Source of the DNA: Xestospongia muta
Lineage: Eukaryota; Porifera; Demospongiae; Haplosclerida; Petrosiidae
Reading direction: 5' to 3'
NCBI GenBank assembly: GCA_963693285.1
Contig: OY848918.1
Span: 3,415,876 to 3,479,875 of the forward strand
Length of the DNA stretch: 64,000 nt
A model generated the notes under the pieces. That model did no database searches. It had not been told where the DNA came from and saw nothing but the letters and a program-made list of their open reading frames with translations. Position numbers and translations under genes: made by a program. This document shows positions 63,694 through 64,000 of the stretch, in pieces. Position 1 is the first letter of the stretch. Every line of letters begins with the position of its first letter.

Positions 63694-64000
63694 CTGTAAC
63701 AGAAGAAGATAATTCATTTATACCACATTATAAATTTATTTCTGTAGTATTAGTACTATAAGTACATAAAAGTACATAATAATAATATTGTTCTGAAGTA
63801 GCTCATTCTAATGTGTAGAGAGAGGATTATACTATACATTTTACATATTATTTAAGTAGTTATAGATCAGTTCATTAGATAAATATTCCAGCTGTTATCA
63901 TATATAGCTATACTTTATGTATGTTCAATGAGCATCCTCTATACTTAAAGCTACAATATTATACTATTATATTATAAATATATTACATATAATTATGTAT
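63694..64000. other. AT-rich intron or upstream sequence of the PTP gene
   Basis: The acceptor at 63694-63695 shows that an upstream exon exists. None is seen before the window ends. Confidence 0.5.

Overview
This is an animal nuclear genome window, most likely from a demosponge of the Amphimedon type. The genes are intron-bearing metazoan families (homeobox, GSK3, PDE9A, dysbindin, prenylated Rab acceptor, prefoldin 2, receptor-type PTP). They are very closely packed, introns are often under 60 bp with GT..AG ends, the DNA is AT-rich, and the TRIM-NHL family is expanded in tandem. The species is inferred from these features, not proven. One 200-N assembly gap lies at 30943-31142.

Left part (0-13 kb): a Bsh/Bar-type NK-class homeobox gene (-), a PROSER3-like gene (-) whose intron holds a higher-order minisatellite, a prefoldin subunit 2 gene (+) starting 56 bp away head-to-head, and a CCDC191-like coiled-coil gene (-) ending 31 bp from it tail-to-tail.

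Transposon-rich part (13-25 kb): two direct copies of a hAT-derived non-autonomous element bracket about 2.3 kb that contains 3' fragments of two unrelated genes, DNAI3/WDR63 (-) and cystinosin (+), abutting head-to-head. A GC-rich, RNA-like repeat occurs here and again at 24.7 kb. There follow a TRIM-NHL tail fragment, a cupin (cysteine-dioxygenase-like) gene, three foldback/MITE elements and a 0.7-kb element with 60-bp inverted ends.

Housekeeping block (25-36 kb): DTNBP1 (-), an RBM7-like RRM gene (+), RABAC1 (-), PDE9A (+, catalytic exons lost in the gap) and GSK3 (+, 9 coding exons). Gene pairs share short divergent or convergent spacers.

TRIM-NHL array (36-62 kb): five near-full-length intronless RING/B-box/coiled-coil/filamin/NHL genes (one with a nonsense codon), several gene fragments and a second cupin gene. 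Each of the five has a perfect CArg-type box (CCATATAAGG) upstream. Their NHL propellers differ mainly at recurring loop positions. The cupin gene plus TRIM tail form an inverted duplication (about 16.9-20.8 kb against 44.4-48.5 kb). The right edge is the 3' half of a receptor-type PTP gene (-) whose visible phosphatase domain lacks the catalytic Cys; pieces of its last exon are scattered in the TRIM array.
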